Made by a program: the position numbers and the translations under genes. Shown one piece after another: positions 1 through 7,526 of a DNA stretch of 12,770 nucleotides (positions within the stretch are counted from its first letter, which is position 1; each line of letters opens with the position of its first letter). Below the pieces are notes generated by a model. That model was not told the origin of the DNA, searched no databases, and saw only the letters and a program-made list of their open reading frames with translations. The DNA is taken from NCBI GenBank assembly GCA_029862935.1, contig JAOTWK010000054.1, forward strand, positions 1 through 12,770. The letters are read 5' to 3'. The stretch comes from Gemmatimonadota bacterium. GTDB taxonomy: Bacteria; Gemmatimonadota; Gemmatimonadetes; Gemmatimonadales; GWC2-71-9.

Positions 1-651
1 GGTGAGTCGACGATCGACGAGCTGCTGCGCGTCGTCGATGTCCCGCAGGAAGATGAGAGCACGGCGTCGAAGGAGCCTGAACGCCGGCGCTCCTCCGGTT
101 CCCATCGACGCATCTCCGGTGATGGTTCCGCCTTGGCGCCGGACTCAACCCGCCGACGCGAGGACATCAAGGAAGCCGTCCAGGAACTGGCCGGGCGGGG
201 CTTCGATGGCGAGTTCGAGCTGTTGGAACCGCTCGGCCCCCCTGAGCCGCAGCGCCACGCTGTCGGCACCAAGGTTTTGCTCGTCGACGATGAAGATCAG
301 CTGCGTAAGGTGATGAAGGATCTGTTGGAGCGGGATGGCTATGAAGTGACAGAAGCGGCGGATGGTGTGGAGGCGTTGGATCAGGTCGACCGTCACGCTC
401 CCGACATCATCGTTCTGGATTTGAATCTCCCTGGCCTCGACGGCTATGGCGTGCTTACTCACCTGCGGTCGCGCCCAGCCACGCAAGACATGCCAGTAGT
501 CGTCCTGACCGCGCGTGGTGACGAAGAGAGCGAGGTTCGGGTGTTCGAGATGGGTGCAGACGATTTCCTGTCAAAGCCGTTCCGCGCACGCGCGCTCTCC
601 GTTCGGCTCCAGGCGGTACTCGGGCGCCGACGCGGCGAGCACCGCCACTAG
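1..651 (+). CDS. Type II secretion/type IV pilus ATPase (GspE/PilB-like) C-terminus fused to a response-regulator receiver domain, 5' partial
   Basis: The frame is open from base 1 to a TAG at 649-651 (216 residues), so the gene begins outside the window. The first residues read GESTIDELLRVV, which matches the closing segment of GspE/PilB assembly ATPases (typically G-x-T-T-x-[ED]-E-[VL]-[LM]-R-V). A charged, probably disordered linker of about 75 residues follows. From about residue 90 there is a full CheY-like receiver domain: acidic pair D96/D97 in LLVDDED, phospho-acceptor D140 in IVLDLNLPG, T170 in VLTAR and K192 in LSKPF. It ends right after the last helix, with no DNA-binding domain. 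A TTG at 133 could start a shorter protein, but the upstream frame is open and looks coding. I infer that pilus or secretion motor activity is controlled by phosphorelay. A stand-alone regulator is the alternative. The receiver call is sure; the ATPase part rests on a short stretch. Confidence 0.8.
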   Translation, partial: GESTIDELLRVVDVPQEDESTASKEPERRRSSGSHRRISGDGSALAPDSTRRREDIKEAVQELAGRGFDGEFELLEPLGPPEPQRHAVGTKVLLVDDEDQLRKVMKDLLERDGYEVTEAADGVEALDQVDRHAPDIIVLDLNLPGLDGYGVLTHLRSRPATQDMPVVVLTARGDEESEVRVFEMGADDFLSKPFRARALSVRLQAVLGRRRGEHRH

Positions 652-657
652 CCACTT

Positions 658-1491
658 CTAGATAGGCGCCTCATCTCCAGGCGCTTCGCCGATGTCGGGC
701 GGGGCGTTGGGTTTCACGCGTATGGCCTTGGCGGGAACGCCGAGGTAGAGATGCCATGGCTTGGCGTCCCGCGTGAGCACAGCACCCGCCCCGACCATCG
801 CCTGGTGCCCGACGTGCACTCCCGCGAGCACGGTTGCGTGGTACGTAACGCGAACGTCGTCGCCGAGGACCGTCACGGCATTCGACACGTCCACCTGATC
901 GGCCATGTTGTGGGTGTGGCTGTAGATGTTGGCGTAGTCGGCAAGAGACACTCTGTGGCCAAGCACGATGCCACCCCGGTCGTCCAGGAGTACGTGTCGA
1001 TGGACCACGACATCATCTCCGACTTCCATGTTGTACCCAAACGAGAACTCGACGAACTGGAAGCACTTGAAGTTGCGGCCGCAGCGCCGGAACACATGAC
1101 GGGCCAAGAGCCGACGCAATCGGACACCCAAGTCGACGTTGCCGCCACCCATGGGAGACCGGTCGAAGCTCTGCCACAGCCAGAGCAGGGGTTTCACCCG
1201 CGCATACCGTTCGGCGTCGATCTCGTGATAGTACTCGGGTTCCAGCGTGACATGACGTGGGTCGAGGCTCAAGAGGCTCGCCCGAGTGGCGAGTGGAGTC
1301 GCGGGATCGCTCAGCACGTCGTCGTAGTTGCCGGCGTTGGGAAACCACACGGCATAGAGGACGTCGCGGCAGAGCTGGGACCGATCGCAATCCTGGTCTG
1401 AGAGCCGCTCGTCGAGCTCACCGAGCCATTCGGTGAGGACCTGCTCGGACTCTGGGGAGCGGATCAGCGTGCGAAGAGGTCGGCGGGCCAT
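658..1491 (-). CDS. Acyltransferase with left-handed beta-helix (hexapeptide repeats), maltose O-acetyltransferase/WcaF-like
   Basis: This 277-residue protein has a C-terminal left-handed beta-helix fold from about residue 138 to 262. Hexapeptide-type rungs are visible, for example MEVGDDVVVHRHVLLDD, IVLGHRVSLADYANIYS and VHVGHQAMVGAGAVLT. It ends with the family signature LGVPAKAIR. The motif YSHTH at 190-194 holds the likely catalytic histidine of the acetyl-CoA-dependent NodL/LacA/WcaF group. Such enzymes O-acetylate sugars in exopolysaccharide or lipopolysaccharide synthesis; the substrate here is unknown. Residues 1-135 are not hexapeptide sequence and make the protein about 90 residues longer than simple WcaF or LacA proteins. 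The ATG at 1491 is the first start and has no strong ribosome site. It is the last gene of the minus-strand block, 60 bp after the lipoprotein gene. It converges on the ATPase-receiver gene with a 6-bp gap and no visible terminator. Confidence 0.85.
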   Translation of the reverse strand: MARRPLRTLIRSPESEQVLTEWLGELDERLSDQDCDRSQLCRDVLYAVWFPNAGNYDDVLSDPATPLATRASLLSLDPRHVTLEPEYYHEIDAERYARVKPLLWLWQSFDRSPMGGGNVDLGVRLRRLLARHVFRRCGRNFKCFQFVEFSFGYNMEVGDDVVVHRHVLLDDRGGIVLGHRVSLADYANIYSHTHNMADQVDVSNAVTVLGDDVRVTYHATVLAGVHVGHQAMVGAGAVLTRDAKPWHLYLGVPAKAIRVKPNAPPDIGEAPGDEAPI

Positions 1492-1551
1492 ATGCTGTCT
1501 AGGAAGCGCGCCATTCGACTGTGCGGTTCCAATCCTCGTGGTGCCCGGACC

Positions 1552-2220
1552 TCAAGGTGTGCGATCGGCCGTTGCACGAGCCAGGACCGAGGCTCGCTCC
1601 CCATCGAGCACGCGAAGGATTTGTTCCCAACTGTCGTTACGGATGATGACGTACTCGACGACGAACGGATCGAGTACGCGGACTCCGTTACCGTAGAGGT
1701 AGATCGCCATCGCCGTTTCTCGCTGACTGATCTGGTGACCGCTCCAAAGTGGTGAGAGCGGAAGGATCTCGAGCGGTCGGAACAGCCGATTCTGGCTCGT
1801 GACCGCGAGGTCTTCTGGCGTGAATCGCGTCTCGGGCTGAAGTCCGAAGAAGGTGACCAGAAAGAGCGTAGGGTCACGCACGCCGTGTCGACGGGCGGCC
1901 GCTTCGACGTCGGCTTGCTTGGAGCGGATGAGACGGTGGAGCGAGTTGTACGTATCCGGCGCCAGCAGTCGGATCACGCGCTCGTCGAGCGGTACGACCT
2001 GGATCTGAACTTGGTCGGTACGCAACCGAAGGGCCACGGATTCCTGTCTGAGGGTCCCGTAGCCCGCGGGCGGAAGTGCGTCGTCCAGGGTCACACTCGT
2101 GTCTTGTTGCGCCTGCGCGCACGCGGTGAGCGCGGCCGTCAGCGCAAAGACGGTCGCAACGACGCCCGCGGAGCAGAGATCGCGGACGGCAGCGAGTTGA
2201 GGTGTACGTTCGGTCTGCAT
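1552..2220 (-). CDS. Putative lipoprotein of unknown function in the clp operon
   Basis: I do not recognise the family. The 222-residue product has an N-terminal signal sequence: arginine in the n-region, hydrophobic core at about 18-31, and a good lipobox LTAC with Cys34 as the lipidated residue. A signal peptidase I site after AQA (35-37) is a weaker alternative. The mature part is soluble and mixed, with no transmembrane segment. It contains a conserved-looking stretch around 'LFLVTFFGLQPETRF' and then an acidic and aliphatic C-terminal half. ATG 2220 is preferred over an in-frame GTG at 2232, because GAGGA lies a proper distance upstream of the ATG. The engB stop is only 19 bp upstream, so translation from the same transcript is likely. 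The operon context gives no specific role; envelope location is inferred from the lipobox. Confidence 0.7.
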   Translation of the reverse strand: MQTERTPQLAAVRDLCSAGVVATVFALTAALTACAQAQQDTSVTLDDALPPAGYGTLRQESVALRLRTDQVQIQVVPLDERVIRLLAPDTYNSLHRLIRSKQADVEAAARRHGVRDPTLFLVTFFGLQPETRFTPEDLAVTSQNRLFRPLEILPLSPLWSGHQISQRETAMAIYLYGNGVRVLDPFVVEYVIIRNDSWEQILRVLDGERASVLARATADRTP

Positions 2221-2239
2221 GGGCGTCCTCACGGTTACT

Positions 2240-2824
2240 TCACTTCACGTAGGTGACGAACTCGGCGATGGCGTCCCGAAGCTCCGGGATGCCCATGCCG
2301 GTCTGACTGCTGGTGACCACGCACTGGTCCCCCGGGATATTCACTGCGTCGAGGATGGCATGACGGCGCGCGGCCTGCTGGCCCCGTCCAAACTTGTCGG
2401 CTTTGGTGATCGCCAGAAGCGTCGGCAGCTCGCGACGGTGGAGCAAACGGCCAATTGCCACATCGTCAGGAGTCGGATCGCGGCGGATGTCGATCAGCCA
2501 CACCACGCCGATCAGCGACGCTCGATGGGCAAGATACTGCTCCAGCAGTCGGCGGAGTTCGTGCCGGACAGACTTGGCAGCCTTCGCATATCCATATCCC
2601 GGAAGATCTACGATGTAGTACTGATCGTCGATGCGGTAGACGTTGCAGCTGCGCGTCTTCCCGGGAGTGCGACTCGTGCGGGCGAGCAGCTTCCGTCCGA
2701 CGAGGGCATTGATCAGCGTGGATTTGCCGACGTTGGATCGACCGAGGATCCCGATCTCGGGAAGCGGCGGATCGGTGCGAAAGTCGACAGCTGGATAGCT
2801 GCCGACGAACTGGGCGTCGATCAG
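2240..2824 (-). CDS. engB: Ribosome biogenesis GTPase EngB/YsxC/YihA with a probable CTG start
   Basis: EngB is an essential GTPase needed for late assembly of the 50S ribosomal subunit. The full set of GTPase motifs is readable in one frame: G1 GRSNVGKS (28-35), G2 TPGKT (53-57), G3 DLPGYG (73-78), G4 TKAD (140-143) and G5 SSQTG (172-176). The length of 194 residues fits the family. The frame has a stop at 2876-2878 and contains no ATG, GTG or TTG until GTG 2506, which lies after G3 and cannot be the start. The CTG at 2822-2824 overlaps the clpX TGA as CTGA and gives the family-like beginning [10 protein letters not shown] purine-rich tract, AAGAAAGAAG, precedes it. Starting by coupling to clpX termination is inferred. 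ATC at 2819-2821 is another rare-start option, and a sequence error of ATG to CTG is possible. In many bacteria lon lies between clpX and engB; it is absent here. Confidence 0.9.
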   Translation of the reverse strand: MIDAQFVGSYPAVDFRTDPPLPEIGILGRSNVGKSTLINALVGRKLLARTSRTPGKTRSCNVYRIDDQYYIVDLPGYGYAKAAKSVRHELRRLLEQYLAHRASLIGVVWLIDIRRDPTPDDVAIGRLLHRRELPTLLAITKADKFGRGQQAARRHAILDAVNIPGDQCVVTSSQTGMGIPELRDAIAEFVTYVK

Positions 2825-4071
2825 GCTTCTTTCTTGACCCGTATCGGCTCGGTCACGATGAGCGGCGGGCGCCGGTCAGTGATGGATTCCTTCGTGAGAA
2901 CGACCTCGCGCACGTCATGCCGGTTCGGCAAGTCGAACATGATGTCGGTCATCACGTCTTCGAGGATCGCTCGCAATCCCCGGGCACCGGCGCCGCGGCT
3001 CACGGCCTGGCTGGCAACCGCGCGCAGGGCTTCGGGCTCGAAGGTGAGGCCCACGTTCTCGAGTTCGAGCAGCTTCTCGTACTGTTTAGTGAGGGCGTTC
3101 TTCGGCTCGAGCAGGATGCGAACGAGGGCTTCCTCGTCCAGTTGATCTAGCGCCACGGTGACCGGCAGACGACCCACCAGCTCGGGGATGAGTCCGTAAC
3201 GCAGGAGATCGTCAGGTTCGACGTCGCAGAACGGGTTGCGCTCGATCTGTCGTAACTTGCCGGACTCGAGCTCTTCCTTGCTGAACCCGATCTGACGGCG
3301 GCCGGTACGGGCTTCGATGATCTTGTCCAGTCCGTCGAATGCACCGCCGCAGATGAACAGGATATTCCTGGTATCGATCTGGATGTACTCCTGCTGTGGG
3401 TGCTTTCGTCCCCCTTGCGGCGGGACGGACGCCACGGTGCCTTCCAGAATCTTGAGGAGTGCTTGCTGCACCCCTTCACCGGATACGTCGCGTGTTATGC
3501 TCGGGTTCTCGCTTTTGCGGGCAACCTTGTCGAGCTCGTCGATGTAGACGATGCCGTGCTCGCACTCGCTGACGTTGAAATCCCCGGCCTGGAGCAGACG
3601 CACGAGGATGTTCTCGACATCCTCGCCCACGTACCCCGCCTCCGTCAGTGTGGTGGCGTCAGCGATCGTAAAGGGTACGTCGAGGATGCGCGCGAGCGTC
3701 TGGGCGAGCAGTGTCTTGCCGACACCGGTTGGCCCGAGCAGCATGATGTTCGACTTCTCGAGCTCGACGTCGTTGTTGTGGAGGGCCTGCGAGTTGATGC
3801 GCTTATAGTGGGTGTAGACCGCGACCGACAGCACCTTCTTGGCCCGCTCCTGGCCGATCACATACTGATCCAATACCTCTTTGATCTCGGCCGGAGTTGG
3901 AACTTGTGTGATGGCTTCGGCGACCTCGCGCTCCTCGTCCTCCGCGAGGATCTCGTTGCAGAGAGCGATGCACTCGTTGCAGATGTAGACCGACGGGCCG
4001 GAAATGAACTTCCGCACCGAGTCTTTCGACTTTCCGCAGAAGGAGCAGCGTAGGTGCTTGTCTGGAGGCAT
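2821..4071 (-). CDS. clpX: ATP-dependent Clp protease ATP-binding subunit ClpX
   Basis: ClpX is the AAA+ hexameric unfoldase that recognises tagged substrates and feeds them to ClpP in the cytosol. The 416-residue length is normal. The N-terminal zinc-binding domain has C9, C12, C31 and C34. Walker A is GPTGVGKT (113-120) and Walker B is IVYIDELDK (174-182). The substrate-gripping pore loop GYVGED is at 146-151 and the RKH loop at 222-224. The IGF loop that docks on ClpP is at 261-263. Sensor and C-terminal domain sequences such as LVGRLPV and [10 protein letters not shown] are present. No key residue is missing. ATG 4071 gives the standard N-terminus directly before the zinc finger. The gene follows clpP by 51 bp and overlaps engB by four bases, as expected for a shared transcript. 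Confidence 0.98.
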   Translation of the reverse strand: MPPDKHLRCSFCGKSKDSVRKFISGPSVYICNECIALCNEILAEDEEREVAEAITQVPTPAEIKEVLDQYVIGQERAKKVLSVAVYTHYKRINSQALHNNDVELEKSNIMLLGPTGVGKTLLAQTLARILDVPFTIADATTLTEAGYVGEDVENILVRLLQAGDFNVSECEHGIVYIDELDKVARKSENPSITRDVSGEGVQQALLKILEGTVASVPPQGGRKHPQQEYIQIDTRNILFICGGAFDGLDKIIEARTGRRQIGFSKEELESGKLRQIERNPFCDVEPDDLLRYGLIPELVGRLPVTVALDQLDEEALVRILLEPKNALTKQYEKLLELENVGLTFEPEALRAVASQAVSRGAGARGLRAILEDVMTDIMFDLPNRHDVREVVLTKESITDRRPPLIVTEPIRVKKEA

Positions 4072-4122
4072 GAGCTGGCTATCTATCGCTTCCTGCTAGT
4101 ATGGGCATGCCTGATGAAGCCG

Positions 4123-4743
4123 TCAAGTCGTTGTCTCGTCGATGGTTTCGAGCTCGGCGCGACGCTGAATCACCTTGTCGATGATCCCGTAGTTCTTTGC
4201 TTCTTCAGCCGACATGAAGCGGTCGCGGTCGATGTCGAGCTCGATTTGGTCTTTTGTCTTCCCCGTGTGATTCGCATACAACTCATTCAGCTTGTCGCGG
4301 AGATAGAGGATCTCCTTGGCCTGGATCTCGATATCCGCTGCCGTCCCCTGATACCCGCCTGAGGGTTGGTGCATCATGATCCTCGCGTGCGGGAGCGCCG
4401 CGCGCTTATTCGCGGCGCCGGCCGCCAGCAGGAACGATCCTGCAGACGCCGCCATTCCCATGCAAATCGTGTTCACCGGCGCCTGGATGTGCTGCATCGT
4501 GTCGTAGATGGCGAAGGCGCTGGAGACGATGCCACCCGGCGAATTGATGTACAGCCAGATGTCGCGTTCCGGGTTGTCGGCTTCGAGAAAGAGCAATTGC
4601 GCGATGATGATATTGGCAACGTCGTCGTTGATCGATGTGCCTAAGAAGACGATGCGGTCCATCAACAGCCGGGAGAAGATGTCGTAGGTCCGCTCTCCGC
4701 GGCTGGAGCGCTCGATTACGTATGGTGGATAGATCGTTGGCAT
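4123..4743 (-). CDS. clpP: ATP-dependent Clp protease proteolytic subunit ClpP
   Basis: ClpP is the serine peptidase that forms the double-heptamer chamber used with ClpX. The 206-residue sequence keeps the whole catalytic triad: Ser100 in GMAASAG, His125 in MMHQPSGG and Asp174 in DRDRF, with spacing equal to the Escherichia coli enzyme. The oxyanion-loop glycines in NSPGG (67-71) are present. The N-terminus reads [11 protein letters not shown] and then [13 protein letters not shown], the usual short propeptide and axial-loop region. ATG 4743 is 21 bp after the tig stop codon. The order tig-clpP-clpX is the classic arrangement. This is a catalytic ClpP, not an inactive ClpR-type paralogue. 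Confidence 0.98.
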   Translation of the reverse strand: MPTIYPPYVIERSSRGERTYDIFSRLLMDRIVFLGTSINDDVANIIIAQLLFLEADNPERDIWLYINSPGGIVSSAFAIYDTMQHIQAPVNTICMGMAASAGSFLLAAGAANKRAALPHARIMMHQPSGGYQGTAADIEIQAKEILYLRDKLNELYANHTGKTKDQIELDIDRDRFMSAEEAKNYGIIDKVIQRRAELETIDETTT

Positions 4744-4764
4744 GGAGATTCGTCCGAATTCGCG

Positions 4765-6024
4765 TTAGCCACTGACAATGTCCGATTGCTCGAGCAAGTA
4801 ACGGAACACCTTGTCTTCCGTGATCCCTCGCTCGAGTTCTCGAAGCTGGTTGGATTTCTGAAGTGAGGCGTAGAGCTTGGCCGGTTCCGTTGCGCGTCGC
4901 TGCGCCAGCTCTTCGATCCGTTGATCGAGTTCTGCTTCGGTGGCGGTGAGGCCTTCTCGCTCAGCGACGTGATCGATGATCAGTTCGCGGATAACTTGGC
5001 GCTCGGCTATCGGGCGGAACTCGGTGGAAAACTGGTCGAGCTGGTCGTCGGGTATTCCATAGCTCTGCGCGTAGGCTCCCATCAGCCGCTGCACCATGGA
5101 TGGCGGGGCCTGCAAGTCGTTCGCCGACGCGATTTCCTCAATGATCTGGCGGCGCACATCGGCATCGGCTTCTCGCTGGGCATGCGTTTCGAGGTCGGCT
5201 TGCACGGCATGGCGGAGATCGTCCAATGACTCGAAGTCGCCGAGCTCACGGGCGAGCGCATCGTCCAGATCCGGCAGTTCTTGGCGCTTGATATCCTGCA
5301 GCGAGACCCGAACCACCCGGCTTTGTCCACGCTTGGTCTCATCGGGGAAGTCGTCCGGATATTGCACTGGCGCTTCTTTGGTTTCCCCTGGAGCAAGCGT
5401 CATGATGAGTTGCTCAAGCTCAGGGATCGCCTGACCAGATCCGAGCACGACCTGGTACGGCTTGGGCTCGCTGGCCGTGCCGCCTTCCAATGTCTGCACC
5501 GTGACCGAGGCAAGCTGCCCTTCGGTGGGCGTCTGTGCCTCCACAGGGACCCACGTAGCCTTCTGTCGCCGCAGCTCTTCGAGCTGCTCGCCGACGGCGT
5601 CACTGGTGATTGCTGGCTGCTGACGCACGAGTTTGAATCCGCCGACGCGATTGAGCGTGAGCTCGGGCTTGACTTCGACCACGAGCTCGAAAGTCATGGG
5701 GGCGTCCTCCGAGAACGTCAGGTCGCGGACTCGTGGATCGGCAATTGGCTTGAGTTCTTGGCGCTCGATGGCCTCCGTCCAGCTATCGCCGATGAGGTCC
5801 CGAATCGCCCGCTCCCTGATCGCTTCACGGTACTGCTTCCGCACGACCGAGAGCGGTGCTTTGCCTTTGCGAAAGCCTTTGAGCTTTGCCTGCTTGGCGT
5901 AGTGAGTCGCGGCAGTCTGCTCGGCAGCTCTGACGCGCTCGACCGGCACTTCGACCCGGAGGGTCTTGGCACCGGGCTCTTCGCTCGCCGGCGTTATTTG
6001 GATGTCTTTGGTATCAACGGCCAT
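4765..6024 (-). CDS. tig: Trigger factor (ribosome-associated chaperone and peptidyl-prolyl isomerase)
   Basis: Trigger factor binds at the ribosome exit tunnel and shields new chains. With ATG 6024 the protein has 419 residues, near the family norm. The N-terminal ribosome-binding domain has the signature GFRKGKAP at 50-57. The middle FKBP-like isomerase domain lies at about 150-240 and includes a stretch around LGSGQAIPELEQLI and PDDFPDE. The C-terminal chaperone arms are helical and charged. An in-frame TTG at 6063 would add 13 residues, but ATG 6024 has AGGAG 11 bases upstream and gives a normal N-terminus (MAVDTKDIQI). As the first gene of the minus-strand block, it probably carries the promoter for clpP, clpX, engB and the genes behind them. 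Confidence 0.96.
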   Translation of the reverse strand: MAVDTKDIQITPASEEPGAKTLRVEVPVERVRAAEQTAATHYAKQAKLKGFRKGKAPLSVVRKQYREAIRERAIRDLIGDSWTEAIERQELKPIADPRVRDLTFSEDAPMTFELVVEVKPELTLNRVGGFKLVRQQPAITSDAVGEQLEELRRQKATWVPVEAQTPTEGQLASVTVQTLEGGTASEPKPYQVVLGSGQAIPELEQLIMTLAPGETKEAPVQYPDDFPDETKRGQSRVVRVSLQDIKRQELPDLDDALARELGDFESLDDLRHAVQADLETHAQREADADVRRQIIEEIASANDLQAPPSMVQRLMGAYAQSYGIPDDQLDQFSTEFRPIAERQVIRELIIDHVAEREGLTATEAELDQRIEELAQRRATEPAKLYASLQKSNQLRELERGITEDKVFRYLLEQSDIVSG

Positions 6025-6298
6025 ACGTTCAGTGACTCCTGCCCCACAGACCTGCTGGTTCAAGGCGCCGAAATGTAACCCGGCCGGGCGGTGCTCCCTA
6101 GGGGCGGAGTGAGCCGTCCGCCCTCATGTGGTCAGCTTGCTACACGTATTTATCTCTATATATGACAGTCGGTTGGCGGTTCTCGGCTCATCGGGTGCGG
6201 GTGATGCGCTCGTCACCGGTGCTGGACCGCGAGCCGGAGGGGCGTCAGCTTTGACACAGTGGCGGCTGCTGAAATCCGAGTCTCGAAGGGGCGGAGCC
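6025..6298. promoter_or_regulatory. Divergent intergenic region between tig and the CDP-alcohol phosphatidyltransferase gene
   Basis: This 274-bp region must hold the promoters of both flanking genes, which point away from each other. It contains a short AT-rich island at about 6141-6165 in otherwise GC-rich DNA. On the plus strand TTGCTA (6137-6142) and TATATG (6159-6164) are separated by 16 bases and could be a sigma-70-type pair for the phosphatidyltransferase gene. No equally good pair was seen on the minus strand. A perfect palindrome CCCGGCCGGG lies at 6079-6088 in the tig leader. Promoter assignment is an inference from composition and position. Confidence 0.35.
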
Positions 6299-7003
6299 AT
6301 GGGGGACACGGCGAAGGCAAAGCGCGAGATGACGTTCCTGCTGGCACGCCCAGAGCGGTGGTTCCTTCAGGCGGTCGCCGTCAGGGTTCCGGGCTGGATC
6401 AACTCGAATCACTTCACGGCACTGGGCGTGTTGGGTGCTGTTGCCTGTGGGACGTGCTACAGTCTCACCACGGACGACCCGAAGTGGTTGTGGTTTGCCA
6501 GCCTGGCGTTGGTCGTCAACTGGTTCGGCGACAGCCTCGACGGGACACTGGCCCGCGTGCGGAAGGCGGAGCGCCCTCGCTACGGCTACTACATCGACCA
6601 TGTCGTAGACGCCTTCGCCACGGCGGCCATTGGGATCGGCCTTGGGCTTTCACCCTACGTTCGGCTCGATGTCGCGCTCTTCCTCGTGTTGATGTACCTC
6701 ACGCTCTCGATCAACGTGTACCTCGAATCAGCGGTCTTCGGCGTCTTCAAGATCGCGTACGGGAAGATCGGTCCGACCGAGGCCCGGCTCATCCTGATTC
6801 TGGCCAACGCTGTGTTGTGGCTGAGTTCGACACTCCTTCCCGGGTGGGGCAACGAAGTGCGCTTTGTGGCCAATGCCGTCGTGGGGCTCATGGCGATCGC
6901 GATGTTGGGCGTTCTCGTGGTCCGGTTTGGGCAGAACCTGCACAAGCTCTCCAAGGAGGAGCCGCGCAAGCGGTGGAGGGATAGGAAGAAGAAGACGGAC
7001 TAG
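6299..7003 (+). CDS. CDP-alcohol phosphatidyltransferase family membrane protein
   Basis: Enzymes of this family move a phosphatidyl group from CDP-diacylglycerol (or a related CDP-alcohol) to an alcohol acceptor in phospholipid synthesis, within the inner membrane. The diagnostic motif D-x2-D-G-x2-A-R-x9-G-x3-D-x3-D is complete: D78, D81, G82, A85, R86, G96, D100 and D104. Several hydrophobic segments follow the usual six-helix plan, at about 39-58, 63-76, 105-121, 123-142, 163-180 and 185-208. The C-terminal tail is strongly basic (around KRWRDRKKK). ATG 6299 gives 234 residues and has AAGGGG and GGAG upstream. An upstream GTG at 6128 in frame would add 57 residues without family character and is not preferred. 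The acceptor alcohol (glycerophosphate, inositol, serine or other) cannot be read from the sequence, so I give no symbol. Confidence 0.9.
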   Translation: MGDTAKAKREMTFLLARPERWFLQAVAVRVPGWINSNHFTALGVLGAVACGTCYSLTTDDPKWLWFASLALVVNWFGDSLDGTLARVRKAERPRYGYYIDHVVDAFATAAIGIGLGLSPYVRLDVALFLVLMYLTLSINVYLESAVFGVFKIAYGKIGPTEARLILILANAVLWLSSTLLPGWGNEVRFVANAVVGLMAIAMLGVLVVRFGQNLHKLSKEEPRKRWRDRKKKTD

Positions 7004-7134
7004 GACGGCGAGAGACGGTCAGGGAGGGTCGATAAGTAGGCGAATAGGAAGACGATGGTGGTCGACGAGCATCGCCTACCATCGCCCTTGTTGCATCGCC
7101 ATCATCGCCGGGGTGGGGTGTGGCGGAGGTGGAA
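7004..7134. other. Short intergenic spacer between the phosphatidyltransferase gene and tRNA-Leu
   Basis: Both neighbours end toward this 131-bp spacer. A 7-bp inverted repeat, CGATGGT (7053-7059) with ACCATCG (7078-7084), encloses an 18-base loop. It lacks a T-tract and is too loose to call a terminator. Nothing else is recognised. Confidence 0.4.
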
Positions 7135-7217
7135 TGCGGCCGGAGGGACTCGAACCCACACGGGGAAACCCCACCAGCTCCTAAGGCTGGCGCGTCTACC
7201 AGTTCCGCCACGGCCGC
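7135..7217 (-). tRNA. tRNA-Leu (anticodon UAG)
   Basis: On the minus strand an 83-nt cloverleaf can be folded. The 7-bp acceptor stem GCGGCCG/CGGCCGC is followed by discriminator A. The D-arm has GGTAGAC. The anticodon stem CCAGC/GCTGG encloses loop CTTAGGA with anticodon TAG at 7183-7181. A long variable arm GGGG-TTT-CCCC marks a class II tRNA. The T-arm has TTCGAGT in its loop, with a single U-U mismatch in the stem. Anticodon UAG and the long variable arm together indicate leucine (codon CUA, wobble CUN). The CCA end is not encoded and must be added by the nucleotidyltransferase. Confidence 0.95.
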
Positions 7218-7526
7218 AGGTGTGAGAAAGGTAGTGTGCCGCGTCGCCGCTCGCGTCGGGGCACGCGGAGCCGCATGTTTGGCGCCCGCATGAATCCCCC
7301 TGTCGGACCACCTCGACCCTTTCGCGGCCGTCAAGGCCACTGCTGCACTATCGCGAGCAAGCGCCCGCTACTGTTGCATGCGTGCAACACCCCGAGAGTT
7401 GTGCGCGTGCAGGAGGGCTCCCCGCGACGATCTTTCAGAGCACCGAAGGTGGAAGGGGACAGGTACAGACCTTGCGACTGAGGGGCGCGAATAGGAGTGC
7501 TCTTGGCCCACTATCCGAGGTCAGCA
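7218..7526. other. Intergenic region upstream of tRNA-Leu and of the giant repeat gene
   Basis: No gene was recognised in these 309 bp, which must contain the promoters for the tRNA (leftward) and the giant repeat gene (rightward). A small perfect inverted repeat, GTTGCA-TGCG-TGCAAC at 7373-7388, could be a regulator site or a small hairpin. No convincing -35/-10 pair was found on either strand. Confidence 0.4.

Noticed and set aside
133..651. Stand-alone response regulator starting at TTG 133
   Set aside because: The same frame is open to base 1 and encodes a linker plus a GspE/PilB-like tail, and no good ribosome site was seen before 133. It remains a weaker alternative.
2240..2506. Short 88-residue protein starting at GTG 2506 as a separate gene
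   Set aside because: It is the C-terminal half of EngB. The preceding residues in the same frame hold G1 to G3 of the same GTPase.
2219..3145. Long plus-strand open frame opposite engB and clpX
   Set aside because: It lies antisense to two certain genes and its translation shows no recognisable domain. Long antisense frames are common in GC-rich coding DNA.
7053..7084. Inverted repeat as a rho-independent terminator of the phosphatidyltransferase gene
   Set aside because: The stem is only 7 bp, the loop is 18 bases and no T-tract follows on either strand.
7135..7217. tRNA-Leu as an integration site for a mobile element carrying the giant gene
   Set aside because: No integrase, no duplicated tRNA 3' end and no direct repeat were seen in the window. 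Proximity alone is not evidence.
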